NCBI GenBank assembly: GCA_029783825.1
Contig: JAREIK010001718.1
Location: 2,236,898-2,300,897, forward strand
DNA: 64,000 nucleotides
Origin: Sapria himalayana
Lineage: Eukaryota; Streptophyta; Magnoliopsida; Malpighiales; Rafflesiaceae
Direction: 5' to 3'
Shown: piece by piece, positions 45,951 to 60,437 of the stretch
Layout: each line of letters starts with the position of its first letter
Numbering within the stretch: the stretch's first letter is position 1
Program-made: the position numbers and the translations under genes
The notes under the pieces: model-generated
The model's input: the letters and a program-made list of their open reading frames with translations, nothing else
Told to the model about the DNA's origin: nothing
Database searches by the model: none

Positions 45951-48560
45951 ATAGTATAACATATATTGTATAACATATATAGTATAACATATAAGGTTTC
46001 CAATATGTAAATACATAGTTTCAAACTATATATATCAACATATAACTATAGTATTTGTAAACAATGTTTTTGAAAAAATGATGTTGATGTCGAAAACACT
46101 ACTTAACATTATTTTGCATATTATGTTTAAAAATTTTCATTATTTTAATTATGTGGGTAGGATAAATTTGGAAAAATGAGAATAAAACATCCCTTAGGGA
46201 TTGTTTAACTAGATGTTTTTGTGGGAGACTAAAACATATATATTTTTGTTTTGGATCCTCTTCACATGCACTTTCCTTTTTTTTATCTTCATCCTCATAA
46301 CCTCTAACCATACTCATACAATTTATTTGCCTATATGTGAGTCTTGGCTCTATGGGATCGAAATAGGCAAAACCCCTATTGCAATTTGATATAGCTAAAT
46401 TGACATAAACCTTGGATGTGTGTTTGATATCCCTAAGAATTAAACTTGTGATCTCATGATAATAGCATATATTTTCATTACCAATCACAATACTATGCTG
46501 TTGATAGTTATTTCTCCACAAGATATTTCTCTACAAGTTATTTTCAAAAAATATTTTTTCTATGATAAGAATATATAATTACTACTTTTTTGATAAGTAA
46601 ATAATAATTTACAATGAATAACTTTCTTGTGAGATTTAACATGAATAATATACATTAAGAAATAAAAATAGTATAAATTTTCACTTCAATATGAAGAATC
46701 AAAAATTCCAATTGATTGATTTTATCTTGGTAAAATTTATGGTCATGCTCCATTTAGATTGATATATAATTTCTACATTAACTATTTGTGTAAGAAAATT
46801 TCTTGGAAACTTTCAAGCATAATATCTTTTCACTCATTTTATAATCCTTAGAAGAATAGACATATACTTGAACATTTTTGCCCAATATTTCCATTCATCC
46901 CGAATGATAGTGCTGAAAGAATACTAAAGAAATATTGTTAAAAAATTCAAATTAGTACAACATTTGTAATTTAAATTACTTTGAGTAACAAAGAAGGGTT
47001 ATTTTGTTTGAAGCATTCCTAAAAATGTCATCCATAAAAAAACTATGTTTTGAGATAATATAAACATTCCAAATGATCTTTGACAAAGAGAAATGAGAGC
47101 GCCGTGTATGATAAGTACTAAATATAATTTTTACTTTTTACTCCCATTACAAATAATTAAAGAAGCGGCGGAAGGGGTACCCCAAATAGAAATGAGTGCA
47201 TCCAAAAGATGGAAGTTCCTCTTACCGAGAAAAATTTTTTCTTAGCTAACTTAACAAAGTAGGATGATATGTTCTATAGAAATGTCTTATGTTAGAATAC
47301 CAAATTCTTATGAACTATAGCCAACAATAGATAGTTCAGTTTGATTTGTTTGTTTGGTTTGATTTCTCTCTTTCTCAACTCAACAAGAGAGAAAGAATAC
47401 ATAAAGTCTTGTTTGTTCAGTTTGATTTGTTTGGGTTTGATTTGTTTGGGTTTGATTAATTTATTAATATTGAGTTGTGATTTTTAATTATTATTATTAT
47501 GTTATATTGAGTTAAGTTTTTGGAAGGAGGAAAGAATTTTGGGGCAAGTATACAATTGTTTTTTATTTTTGGTTTAGAAATCAAAGCTTCTAGAAAAATG
47601 CAAATTACATAATGGGAAACACTCACTCATTTTCCCATTGGAAGGCTTGTTGGACAAAAAAAAAGGAATTAAAAGAAAATACAAGGAAGATGAATGAAAG
47701 AAATGGGGAGCAAGATGGACACATGAAGGAAAATAAAAAAAATGTGGTAGGGAAATAATAGTGGAGGTGAGAGATGGGTGTGCAGTCTCTTTGGGGTTTA
47801 ATAGAAGGAAAGAAAAAATGGGTAGAGAAAAAGGTATAAGAAAAAACATAATAGAAACATAAATGAGCTTGGGTGCCTTACTTTAGAGAAACAAGTATAA
47901 ATAAGAATGCATAGAAAAAAATGATGAGGAAGAAATAAAAAAGATTAGTTGCCGCTAGAATCCATTTCTACTCTATGTTATGCTCAATTTTATGTTCTAA
48001 AATTTTTTCTAATATTAAATTTATAGAGTATGATTTTATTTATGGTATTTATGTTATTTGTAAATATTAGTTGCTAAAATAGTAATTCACTTCTTGATAT
48101 AGGCTTGTGTGTATATGAATTTATGTTATTTATAAATATTAGATTTATAGAGTATATGAATTTATTTATGTGGTATATGTTGATGTATGCTCATAAGACT
48201 AATCAAAAGATTATCATAGAATGAATATTTGTCTTTTATTATAGATATTTACAATGTTATGAATACCTTTATTTCTACATTATATAAATAATCAATACAC
48301 AGTTCCTAAAATAGTAATTCACTTCTTGTATTATCATTGTATTATTCATGATTGAATAATATTATGGATAGAAATACTAATATTGCATTTGAACTAGAAT
48401 ATGTTTGGAATGATTACAAAATTATCATAAATATGATATATAAGTTAACAAATGAGCATATGTTTTATAATATGCACTAGAATGACATGCCATGAAAATA
48501 CTATATAGATTATTATGTGAATATCATAAATAATTCTCATTGTGATAACAATGTAAGATA
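45951..48560. other. AT-rich intergenic DNA
   Basis: No gene supported. A minus-strand open frame of 140 codons (46099-46521) has no recognisable domain. Around 47330-47480 a short GTTTGATTTGTTTGG repeat occurs. Confidence 0.45.
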
Positions 48561-50760
48561 TTTTTAGACTTAAGATGTGATACCCTCAAATCTAGAAGTA
48601 TGCTGATTGCTGACCAACCATCAACCCACAAAAAAACTTGTGGATGTCAGGTAGCCAAATATCACTCTATTGTGTCCTATTTATCAAGATTTATAATTTA
48701 ACAAAAATCAAATATAATCTTCCTTTGTATGAGAAACTTTATCCAAAATGTAATTAGTACAACTATACAATCACTTGTCCATATAAGGCCCAATATAACA
48801 CAATGACCATGGCAATTCCTTTATGAGTAAAAGTGTTATTGTCGGCTCATTTATCCTTTCTCAAATGACATAACGCTATATCTTAAAAGTTATTATGAGT
48901 TTCATCATAACATTCTTATATAAAATATTTATATCAAAACATATTCATTCCAATTTGTTTTATAAAATATTTATCAAAGTCTTAATGTAGCTTTCTTCAT
49001 TTTTATGACCTCAAATGAGTGTCATCAACTAGTATTTATCCTACACCTAAAATATTTCCTATATAGGGTGAGTCACGCCTAGTAGATAAAAAGTCAAGTA
49101 AAAATGAAAAATTCTACCATGGACTTCTTCATGCCATGAAATGAGACGAGAGTAAAATATGTATCATTTCAAAAGATCACACATGCAAAATGTGTACCAT
49201 GATATGATGAGACTGAAATGTTTTATCACATATACCAATGTTTGATAAAATATCATTGTTGAACACATTTAATGAATACTTTGAAATAAAAGTTCTTTGT
49301 TTGTCCAACTAAAACTTTTATGGATATCACCATTTCAAATGATTCATTTAAAAAATCAAAATTCATATGTTTCATGGGTAGTAGATTTTTGGGGTCTGAC
49401 TGCTAGACTCTCCTATGTTTTCCAACACTTTTTGGGCTTTTACCATCGAATGTGTCTAAACCAATCCAGTCCAAGTCATCCAATTAAGGGAGAATCTAAC
49501 CCTTCTTGCTATTACCCACACACATTATATTCTTGTGTTATGCAACCATGCAACTCTGTTGGACTTCATTTAATTGTACTATGCCCACCCATCAATCACC
49601 AAGTATGATAATTGATCACAACCATGTATTCATACCCACTTACTATGATGTCTTTTTGCATATGAAATATAATATACCATTTCATGTCAATATCATGTAA
49701 TGTATGAATGACAATAATATAGCCCATTTGATTTATATACTTTATCATCAATCCTGTATACTTATATCAAATGCATATACTTTCCAATTAATACTTAATT
49801 TCAATGTATACTACAAGTAAAATCTTTTGACTATAATTCCATCATGCATATAGAATATTCATGTCACATAATTTTCATGTTAGATGGTTAGCCAAAAGCC
49901 TATAATTTAACCAATTCTACCTAAATTGTATTAGGCACCTTCTAAGTCTAAATTTAACTATCATATTGACTTTGTAGATATGATTTTTAGATAAGATGCT
50001 TTTATAACTAATCATTCCTCTACATGTCTACTATAAATTAGGATTTTGAATTGATATAACTTAACTTATGATCCAAAATATAGAAATGATTTTTGTCTAT
50101 ATAGGAAACACAAACAGTCTCATGACGTAAACCTCAAAATTAAGACTCTTTCTTTGAGTAGGATTTAGTCTTTGGTATCTTCTGGACATTTGTAAATGTA
50201 TTTATTAACTTTCAACTTCAACTGAAATTAATCAAATTAAAGGTATGGAGGCCAAGTTATGGTCAAAACAAAAACTTGGGTTATAGACAAATTTTGACAA
50301 CACCTTTCCTAAAATTCTTGCATATCATTTTTCCATAATTTTGGTCATTAATCTTGGACATCCCTGAAACAAACTAAAACACAAAAAACCAAACACACAA
50401 AGATTGAAAGAACTAGGAAATTACTTCCAACATAACTCTCCCATAAAGATTTATTCCCTTGGATGGAATTAAATTAGAGTAGGAAGAATCCATACATCTT
50501 GGATAGTAGAACTGAAGGAGATCTCATGAACATCTTCTAACCTTGAAATATCTAGTTTCTCCAAATCTTCTCATCTAGAACTTTGATGAATCTTTTAATT
50601 TTGGCCCTCACACATAGTCTTCATCAAATAAATGAATTTTAGTTATTAGTTTGACTAAATCTAACCGACAAACTCCATGTATCTATAAGAAAGGTTTTGG
50701 AAACTCGACCCCCCCCCCCCCCTCTCTATTTCTTCTCATTATGAAAACTATCATTTTTTT
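48561..50760. other. Unassigned, possibly gypsy LTR debris
   Basis: Starts near TGTGATACCCTCAAAT (48569), which resembles the TGTCACACCC start of some gypsy LTRs. Unlike its neighbours it is moderately C-rich on the + strand, and it ends near a run of 14 C (50710-50723). No second LTR or coding remnant was found. Confidence 0.25.
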
Positions 50761-51945
50761 AAAGAATGAGCAGCCATTATGACCTGATTGACTCATCATT
50801 GGGTACTTTCATGCTGGATTAATTATGGCTCATGCCGAGTCGAGTTATGGGTAGTTTGGATGCCTAATTAAATTTTTTTTAATTTTTTAATTACTAGAAA
50901 TATTACATATCAAAATAATAAAATTAAAAAATATAATATATTATAAATTTATATGAATCAAAATCAAATCAATAATAAAAATAAATATTTTTATAGTTGT
51001 CTCAACTCAAAATATTGTATGAAAAAAATAATCTAAAATATAATATATAACATAAGATGAAATAGAAATAAATAAAATATACATTTTCATTGCATGAGTC
51101 ATCAGTCATTAGTACGTGTCTATATTATGGTAGTGTAGATATAGTTCATCATCATGTATGATTATGAAGATAGTGCTAATGATGACCTTAATATCCTTGA
51201 TGTTCTGTGAGTCTTCATCCATCAACAACTCTTTTACTTTATCCTAAATATCTAACATTACATCTTTCCAATCCTTCAAGGATGCAAGTGGCCAAGTACC
51301 TCTATGATATCTAGTCACAATATGGATTTCATATCTAAAATAATATTGACAATCATAGAAAAAATAAAACCAATACTATGCTAGATATCGAATGAATCAA
51401 TAGATCATGTGTCATCTTAGATAGCATGAAATAAGTAAATTTGTATAATTTTTACCAACTCAAAATATCCAAATTCTTATCATCAACATGTGATAAGATG
51501 AAACTAGAGATATCAAGTGAGCCGGGTAACACAGGTGTAAGTGTGACACAAGGCATGACTTGAATTAGTTGTGCTTTGATTGGGGTCATGCCAAACCCAA
51601 GTCATAGCTCATGCCATGCTAGCATGACCCATGTGCTTGGCCCATTGTAATGGTCTAGAGGCATGTGACCCATACCCATGACCACGAATTCTTTTTTTTT
51701 TAAAAATAGATGTTTGGCTATCATGCACATTATATTTTCACATAATGGGCACTAACATAAAAAGCAGCATGCGCGACCTATCACTTTCTATGTCGCCTAA
51801 AAATACAACAAATTAATTTTTTTATTTAAAAATTTTGTAGTCATCAATTTTGATTCAAATGGTGATGACCATCTAATTTCTACCATTTTAAAATAAAAAG
51901 AAAAAGAAAAATTTTAAAAATATATTATTTTAATATAAAAATTTC

Positions 51946-51954
51946 TATAAATAG
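51946..51954 (+). promoter_or_regulatory. TATA box of the hAT element 1 transposase gene
   Basis: TATAAATAG, followed by a CT-rich leader (51975-52035), about 300 bases before the first coding remnant. This is the usual layout of hAT elements. Confidence 0.55.
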
Positions 51955-52260
51955 AGAATACAAATTTCTTGAATTTCATTCTCTCATCTTCTATTCTCTT
52001 CATCTTCTCTCTCTCCTCTCTTCTTATGAGTTCAATTCTCTAATATAATTTTTTTCATTGTTAATTATTTGTATTAGTGGCTGACCCAACCTAACAAAAT
52101 TAGAAAAAAAGAAAAGAGTTGGTGGAAAAAAGAATACAACTATGGGGCATGGGCTCCTACTCAAATAAATTAACATGATTGTGATTATAACACAATTTTT
52201 TTCATTAGTTTGTTTATATTTTTTTTATTAAATAATTTAAACTTAAAATATAAATTAAAA

Positions 52261-54200
52261 ATGACAAATAATGAGTTTAATAATAATGAATTTGACATAG
52301 ATATATGTAATAATAACAACCCAATTGAAATGTCAGAGGGTGAAACTCGGTTCTCTCCATTGACCTCACCTTTAACCAATTTGCCTAAAAAATCTAAAAC
52401 CTGGTGAATTTTAGTAGTATGAGCTCACTTTAAAATAATAAAAAATAAAAATTATAGGGGTATCAAAGAAGAATTGACACAATGTATATATTGTATAAAA
52501 ATATATACAGGTAGGAGTGCATGTCGCATTATCTATATTAATAGGTATGTCGATCGAAACACAAAAAAATGATATATTAGATCCCAAGCAAACCTAATTG
52601 AGCAATGATAACTTTAAAGATGGATAATGTTCATCTTCATTGACCCCCTTTATATATCATAATAACTTCTTAAGTAAAGATATGACTAAACTGCTTATGA
52701 TTATAAGTCTTCTGATTAAATTTTTTAAGAATCCTAGGGTAGTCAGTATTATGTAGATGTATTTCTAGTCTTCATTTCATATGATTTCTAGGTCAATAAG
52801 TAAGAATAATATAATAAAATATTATAAATTAGAAAAATAATTAATAATTAATTAATTTATAAAATATAGTTGAGTGGTATCCATGTTGTCTGATATTTGG
52901 ACTAGTCGTGATGATGCATCATTCACATACCTCACCTCCCACTATACAGATTCAAAATGAAAACATAATAAAAAATTTTTAGGATTTTCTGAGATCCTCC
53001 ATCCTCATGATGACCCCATCATATATGAGTGTATGATGAGAATTTTTAGGAAATGTGATATTTATAATAAAATATTTAGTATTACTTTCGATAATACTTC
53101 TAATAATAGAGTATTCATTAGTATGTTTGTTATAACAATTAAAGATTGCCCATTAGGTAAAGTTTTTTATTTTAAGTGTATGTATCATATATTTAAACTA
53201 AGAGTTCAAGTAGAAATAGAAGTTATTTTTCTCACTTCAGAAAAAATAAGAAATTTACTAAAATATCATAGGTCACCTAGTAGATAATAAAAGTTTAGTA
53301 ACCTATGTTTGTTAGTAGAGCTAAAAAATAAAAAATTTCAAATAGTTGTAAGTCACTATTAGAATTATATATACCTTATGTTAAAGTTATGTGTTGGCTA
53401 CTAACACATAATATCTGACTATGTCAATAAAAATAGTGATACACTTATTATTGATGATTCATTTTGTGATATATGAATTATTTTTATAAAATTCTTGAAG
53501 ATTTTTCTTAACATTATGAACATCTATTCATCTTTGAACATTCTCATCACTTGCATTACACTTGGAAACATGTGAGATATTAGTAGCATATTTAACAAGT
53601 ATAAAGAACACTCTACATTTAGTGTCATGACTATTGGGATGGAAACTATGTATTTAAAATATGAATTCTTCATTCCAATTTTTTATTGCTTGACTATCTG
53701 TATGAATCCTCAAGCTAAGGTGAAAGTGGTAGAAAACATACCAAGATACATATCCACCCGCATAAATCAAGCAGATGAACCCGATGGTTTTATTCATGAA
53801 AATTTAAGTAATATATTTACATATTATGATACTAGGTATGATAGTTATAGTGAGGCTCCTTGTATGGATATGACATTGAATTTAGATATAATAATTTTTC
53901 AATTTAGTTAGCTAGGAGTAAATAATGAGATGATTTGTCAAATACGTATGAGTTATCTCAATACTTATATATTAATTACTACTCTATCATTTCACATGAT
54001 GATAATAAGAATTTGGATATTTTGAGTTAGTGGATATCATATAAATCCATATACTCCATGCAATCAAAGATGACACATAATTTACTAACCCCTTTAAAGT
54101 ATAGAATAACATTATACTATAAAAGTCAATATTATTTTAGACAAGAGATCAAGATTATGATATCATGTAAGCACTTGCATGTATGAATGACTAGGAAGAT
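52261..54200 (+). pseudogene. hAT transposase pseudogene
   Basis: 52261-52407 gives an Asn-rich N-terminus ending NLPKKSKTW. A decayed BED-like Cys pair follows (about 52485-52500, ECIYC-like). 53033-53287 gives KIFSITFDNTSNN, where the Asp is a catalytic residue of hAT transposases, and FYFKCMYHIFKL, the CxxH motif. 53627-53911 covers the following helical region (YLKYEFFIPIFYCL, MNPQAKVKVVE). The C-terminal dimerisation part is only faintly visible. Several stops and frameshifts make it inactive. Confidence 0.72.
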
Positions 54201-57200
54201 TTGAGGTTAAGCATTCAAGATAAAGTAAAAGAGTTACTACTAGATGATGACTCATGAGAGATGAGATCAAGGATATTGATGCCTCCACTAGTGATACCTT
54301 CATATACATATATGATGATGAAGATCTGCATCCATACTACCATTCTATAGACACGTATTAATATCTCATACTATATTTGATTGTTTTTTTCATATGATAT
54401 AATATTTTGTTTGTTTTTAGATTTATACCTATAATGCTTCAAATTATATTATATATCATATTGATATTATGTTCATGGATTGTTTTTTTTTATTTGTGCG
54501 ATTTTCATTTTGGAGTTGATTCAAATTACAAAAAATTTTGTTAGCTATTGATTTTATTTTAATTCTATTAAATTTATAATGTAATATACATATGTAATAT
54601 ACATTGCACAAGCACTTTTGTCACTTTAACTATATGATTTTGATAAATATTTCATACTATTTTCATAAATATAAAATTATTATTTCATAATATTTTAACT
54701 ATGCACATTTAATTCAGGCTAGCTGCTACCCTACCCAAAACTAGCATGACCCAGCACGACCCAACATGGATTTTCCCAGTTATGGGCCAAATGGGTGTTA
54801 TCGAGCCTAGTCATATAGATATCATGTTATCCTTCAAAGCACGAGATGCATACCATGCCATGCTTGACACAACATGGTGGCATGATAGGGCTACAAAAAA
54901 TGAGCCATGCCCATATGACAAGGTCCTTTTGGCACATCTAGATGAAATTGAAATCATTATCTAAGTATTGAGATAACTTACTTAGATAATTACCATACCT
55001 AGTATCATAAAATATAAATATATTAGTTATATTTTCATTAATAATAAACTTTCAAGTTTGTCTACATGGTTCATTCAAGTGGATATGTTTCTTAATATAT
55101 TTTCTACCCCTTCTAACATAATCATAGGATCCATATATGTAGTTAAGCAATATAGAGTTTGAATGGAAGAATAATATTTTTAATACTTAGCTTTCATCTT
55201 AATAGCCATAACACTAAATGAAATGTATTCTTTATACTTGCTAAATATGCTACTAATATTTTATTTATATATATACATACGTAGTGCAATAAAAATAATG
55301 GGAGTGTAATACATGAACACCCATTTTTTCTATCATAAAAAATCTTTATGAATTTTATAAAAGAAATTCCTACATACTAGTATGAATCATCAATAATATA
55401 TATATCACTCTTATTATTTATCTAATCGGATATAACATATTGGTAACTAACACATAACTCTAATATCAGATAAATATAATTTCAATAGTGTTTCACATCA
55501 ATTTGATATTTTTTTAGACTCACTGACAAACATAAACTACTAAACTCTTATTATCTACTAGGCATGCAAAGGTATTTTAGTGAATTTCTTTTTTTTTCTA
55601 ATGTATGAGAAATAGCTTTCATTCCCACTTGTACTATTGGGTTGGTTGCATGACACATATACCTAACGTGAAAAACATTAGCTAATAAAACATCTCTAAT
55701 AGTTCTAATAAACATATTAATAACAGATCTATTATTAGAAGTATTATCAAATCTAATACTTAAAATTTTATTCTAAATATCATATTTCCTAAATATTCTC
55801 GTCATGCACTCATATATAGTAATTCTTAATTTTTTTTGTTAAGTGTCCACTCAGAATCTAAATAATGGGCAGTGAGGTATATGAATGATCCATCATTATG
55901 ACTTGTCCATATATCGTACATCTTGGACACCACTCAACTATATTTTATAAATTCATTAATTATTAATTATTTTTCTAATTTAATAATATTTTTTATGTCA
56001 TTCATATTAGTTAACCTAGGAATTTTATGATAAGTATGTTAGAAGTAAGGTTGTATAATACTAACTACCCTATGATTCTCCAAAATTCTAATCTAAAAAT
56101 CTATGATAGTAATCAATTTGACCATATTTTTTGTACCAAAATCAATGTAGTAAATGTAGAAGGTCAATAAAATTGAAGTTGATCCAACTTCAAAGGCCCA
56201 TCACTCAATTGAGTTTGCTTGGGATCTAATGTACCATATAATAGGGATGCCGTTTAAGGTGGCTAGTACCCACTTATACTCCTACATGCGTATATTTTTT
56301 AATAATATTTACACTACATCTATTCTTTTTTAATCCCTCTAAAATTTTTATTTTATATAATGTTAAAACGAGTGCATACTATTAAAGTTTACTTAGGTTT
56401 AAAAAGTTAGGCAAACTAGTCGAAACTATTGGAAAGAACCTAGTTTTTCAGCCTTAAACCATTTGGTCGATTTGTCATTATTATATATATCTAGATCAAA
56501 ATCATTATTTACCATTATTTTATTTTATTTTTATTTCTAATTTTTTAAAAATTAATAATTTTACATTTTTAAAAAGTATTAATTATAACACGAATTAATA
56601 AATAAAAAACATGTACAATAAAAATATAATTTTATTTGAGTAGTAGTCACTGTCTATCTCTTTTTCCAGACTAAGTAGTCTAGAGCCCAAAACAGACAAT
56701 AAAGCAAATTATAGAATTGGAGAGAGATGAGAGGAAATGAGAAAAAATAAATTTGTTGAATATCAAAAAATTTCTATTTTATATTAATAGAAATTTTTTA
56801 TATTAGAATTATATATATATATATATATTAATTTTTTTATAATTATAATGTGATGAAATCCAATAACTTTTAGATTTATGACTTGTAGCCATTGGAATGA
56901 TATCTGATGGCTAGAAAAAATTGTAAACAAACAATTTTGTTTTTATTTTTTTTATTAACATCAAAAGTGACAAGCACAACCCGTAGCTTTATTTTTTGGG
57001 CCCATTACGTATACATAACAAGGTACTCCCATGCACAAATCATGTGTTTTTTAAAAACTAGCCATGACTTGTGACCCATGCTCGGTTAGTTGACTCATTA
57101 TGCTTGAGGACCATGCCAATGGGCTAGGCATGTGGGTCATGCCTGTCCTAGCATGAAGCATGGTTGGCCCTAGCCTAGAATGAGATATGGTAGAGTCACC

Positions 57201-57346
57201 AACCCAGCACAACACGAGCTATATCATGGGCCAACACAACTACAATCCATGCATAGTTCTAATTCATGTCATGCATGGCCATGAATGACTATTTTGGGCT
57301 GTTTCTCATGTCATACTTAAGCCACCCAACCTACTTGATACCTCTA

Positions 57347-59781
57347 TAGTGGCATAATACAACCAGCAATGAAAAGGAATAGTTGCAACACCACAATGAA
57401 AGTAACAACCCCATTGTGAAGTTATGACATCAAATGCCATATCATAACATCAAGAGTCTATTTTGATACCAAAATATGGTTACAACATCTCAATTGAAGT
57501 CATAACTCCATGGTCCACTTGCGATATCGAATAATATTCGATAACATCAAGAGCTTGTCACGATGTTGTTCAACACTCAATGTACATAATTTTTATGGTT
57601 ATCATTAGCCTTTATCATAATGTGTTTGTACTAGAAAATTCCTTAAAAGACAAATATTTCATAAAATTATGATTTTGATAGGTTTTGATGAATAATAGTA
57701 AAATTAACTATAAATCAGATAGAAAAAATAGACTTGGTGGAAACTAGAATTGAAGTGCATAGGAGCAAGATGAAATCATGACATTTTTAATATTATTATA
57801 TTCTCTATGCTAGCACTTACCTATGAAGTAGTCATGACAACTTTTCTTGGATGCAACTACATGTTTGCCATGATTTTCATTGTATATCATGACTCTATCA
57901 CCTCCATCTAATTACAATATTGTTCTTAAATGCAAAACATTCTTAGTGACCATAATATTATTTTGGATTCTTGGCTCCATTTCTTCTGGATACATTTTCA
58001 ACCATAAATATTACTTCAATGTTGTGGCACCTAATGCTTGCATGATTAATATGAGAAGGCACAACATATTTTCAGTGCAACCACATAACCATTGCATGAT
58101 TTTCATTGTATCTTGCCATGATATTTTTTCACATCGTGACATCATCATTCCAACAATAAATTTCTTGAGTTATTACTTTTCTTTAGAATCACTATATCAT
58201 TCTCATGCATACATGATGATGTCGTGATTTTTTTCATGATATTCAATGACTTAATTATACAAAGAAGATTTTTTTTCCATGACTTCAACCTAGTATCACA
58301 AAATTGAATTCATTAAATACTATTGTCAATGATAAGACCCAATGATATAAAAAATGGATTTAATTAAATTTTAATATATATAGAAGAACCATAGGAAAGA
58401 AATATAAAGACATTTTGGGGAGAATTAAAAAGTATTAACAAATGCATGAACACTACCACAATTAGAGCACACTATCAAGCCGAACACAAAACAAAGTGGA
58501 ATAGGAACTAGATTTGAAACTTAGATCATAATAATAATTTCCATTTGGGATACTTGATTCAACAATATTCTCAAATCTTTTCACTCAAATTCCTCCCTAA
58601 TGTTAATCAAGTTAGGAATGTGATTAGTTTATGTAATTATGCATTATTGTTGTGATTCACAATGAATACTCATGATTTTGTTATGTATTGAATGTTGATG
58701 GATATGTGTGTTTCTTAGAATGTAAATTTAGAGTTTGATATTAATGAAGTGACAACCTTACAATGGATACATGTGTGTTGGATCTGGTGGATGGTGATAT
58801 ATGAGTAATTGGACACAACACAAGAGATGTTAATCAATAGGAAGTGACAACAATATGACTCTCATCTTCTTGCCATGGCTCCATATATGAGATCCCATGA
58901 TTAGCATAAGTTCAATTGATGTGAGTATAATATTAATGAAGTTGAAAGCTTAAATATAATTATGACCATATCATTGTATATCATCTTGAAGGACCTAACC
59001 CAAAAATGATGTGGTAGTTTTTTTAGATTGTCTAGCCTATGGTTTCACTAATCCTAGAGAGTCATGTGTTGGATATGGTAGATGGTGATATATAAGCTAT
59101 GAGACATATGCAAAGAGATTTCATCAACATGAAGTGACATCTCTGCAATCATCTTCCTTTTGAATGGCTTCCATTTGTCAAATTCTAGTATAACACATGT
59201 TTAATTATTGAGTGACACTAACGAAGTCAAAATCATAAATGCTACCATGACCACTTTATTATATGTCATCTAAAATAATCAAGATATGAGAATAGAGATG
59301 CACAATCAAAAAAATCATCAAGGATAGTTGATGTATTACAAAAAAGGAAGAGGAATTCTAGGGTGACCAATAGATATGTATATGTGGAGCTTTGGAATAT
59401 AATTGATAAGTACATCGAAGGCACAACCTTCAGATGACCATCAATTATAGTAATATTCCATAGTTGATAACCTATTGAATGCTAACAAGGTGTGAGAGAT
59501 CCCATATCTTTATGCTCTTCATTCAACAAACAAGTATGACATTGCCAAAACACTAGATAAAATATCACTATACATAAAAAAGTAAAATAACCCTAGAATT
59601 AAAGTATTGTCTGAGACAAATTTTTATCTTTTGAACTTGAGTAGTTAGTTAATTTACTGCTACTTGATCAAAGTATCATACCAATCATTATGGGATCAAT
59701 ATCAATACTTTATGTTTATTTTATTACTTGTATGACCTTACATGCATAATTTTATTTGGGTTTATACACACACTTGGTGAG
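57347..59781. mobile_element. Probable gypsy LTR/leader region, boundaries unknown
   Basis: No gene supported. The end of the block (about 59590-59780) resembles the region before the Athila/Tat primer site. Within it, two diverged copies of a ~290-bp stretch (GTGTTGGAT-TGGT-GATGGTGATATAT...) start near 58776 and 59067. Confidence 0.35.
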
Positions 59782-59803
59782 CTTTTGGTGCATTACTAGG
59801 ACT
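59782..59803 (+). mobile_element. Putative gypsy (Athila/Tat-type) primer binding site
   Basis: CTTTTGGTGCATTACTAGGA fits a decayed form of the tRNA-Asp-type primer site of Athila/Tat elements (TGGCGCCGTTGCCGGGGA), with CpG sites changed to TG or CA. It is followed by GACTCAACAAGTTTTTGG-like leader sequence. A gag start may lie near 59990-60130, just before the ATCT array. Confidence 0.45.
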
Positions 59804-60140
59804 CAACAAGTTTTTGGTATTATATCAAATTCACACATTTTTGGGAATATTATAAGGATTGAGTTTATTTTTATTGGGTGACTTTGAGTTGACCCAACTT
59901 CTTTAAAAAATGGTTCTATTTTTAAGTTGATTATATTTATATTATTGATGTTTTGTGCTTGTTTTTTTTGTTTAGTTGCAACTATAATATGCACCAATGA
60001 TTTGGGATTGAGTGAATACCTATAGACTTGAAAGTAGAAAGAACAAGGAAATATATATTTAGACAAATAGATGACATAGTAATTATTGAGGAAAATGATA
60101 GCAAAGGGAACAACTAAGGACATATAGAACAAGCTTTATC

Positions 60141-60437
60141 AATCTAACTATCTATCTATATATCTATCTATCTATTTATTTATTTATCTATCTACCTACC
60201 TACTTATCTATCTACCTATCTATCTACCTACCTATCTATTTTTATATCTATCTTCCTATCTATCTATCTATCTATTTATCTACTTACTTCTCTATCTATC
60301 TATCTATCTATTTATCTACTTACTTCTCTATCTATCTATCTATCTATATATCTATCTATATATCTTATTGTCTATCTATCTATCTATTTACCTACCTACC
60401 TATCTATTTATCAACCTATTTGTTTGTCTATCTATCT
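60141..60437 (+). repeat. (ATCT)n array, left part
   Basis: ATCT/ACCT tetranucleotides with frequent single-base variants, ending exactly where the solo LTR begins. Confidence 0.92.

Larger units (their letters stand above)
51505..54940 (+). mobile_element. hAT element 1, 3.4 kb, inserted in element 2
   Basis: It starts TAGAGATATCAAGTGAGCC (51505) and ends GGCACATCTA (54940), imperfect hAT-type ends. Flanking octamers GATGAAAC (51497-51504) and GATGAAAT (54941-54948) agree at 7 of 8, the 8-bp duplication of hAT. Interior transposase remnants are all + strand. Both GC-rich ends share words with the 450-bp element at 31009. Confidence 0.82.
50770..57346 (-). mobile_element. hAT element 2 (minus orientation), split by hAT element 1
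   Basis: The right border TTGATACCTCTA (ending 57346) is the inverted form of the left end of element 1. Minus-strand frames near 55640-55810 read FDNTSNNRS and FHVRYMCHA, the hAT transposase core. 56160-56310 (minus) matches 52500-52640 of element 1, including TTAGATCCCAAGCAAAC. The 3' portion reappears left of element 1: minus-strand 51110-51330 matches 54150-54370. So one element of about 3.1 kb was cut in two. Its far end near 50770 is truncated or too decayed to show a terminus. Confidence 0.75.

Noticed and set aside
46099..46521. 140-codon minus-strand frame with a possible degraded tRNA-like B box near 46440
   Set aside because: No domain recognised and the A box is missing. Too weak for either a gene or a SINE.
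57880..58227. 115-codon plus-strand frame
   Set aside because: Low-complexity His/Ile/Phe composition, no domain, no splice or promoter context.
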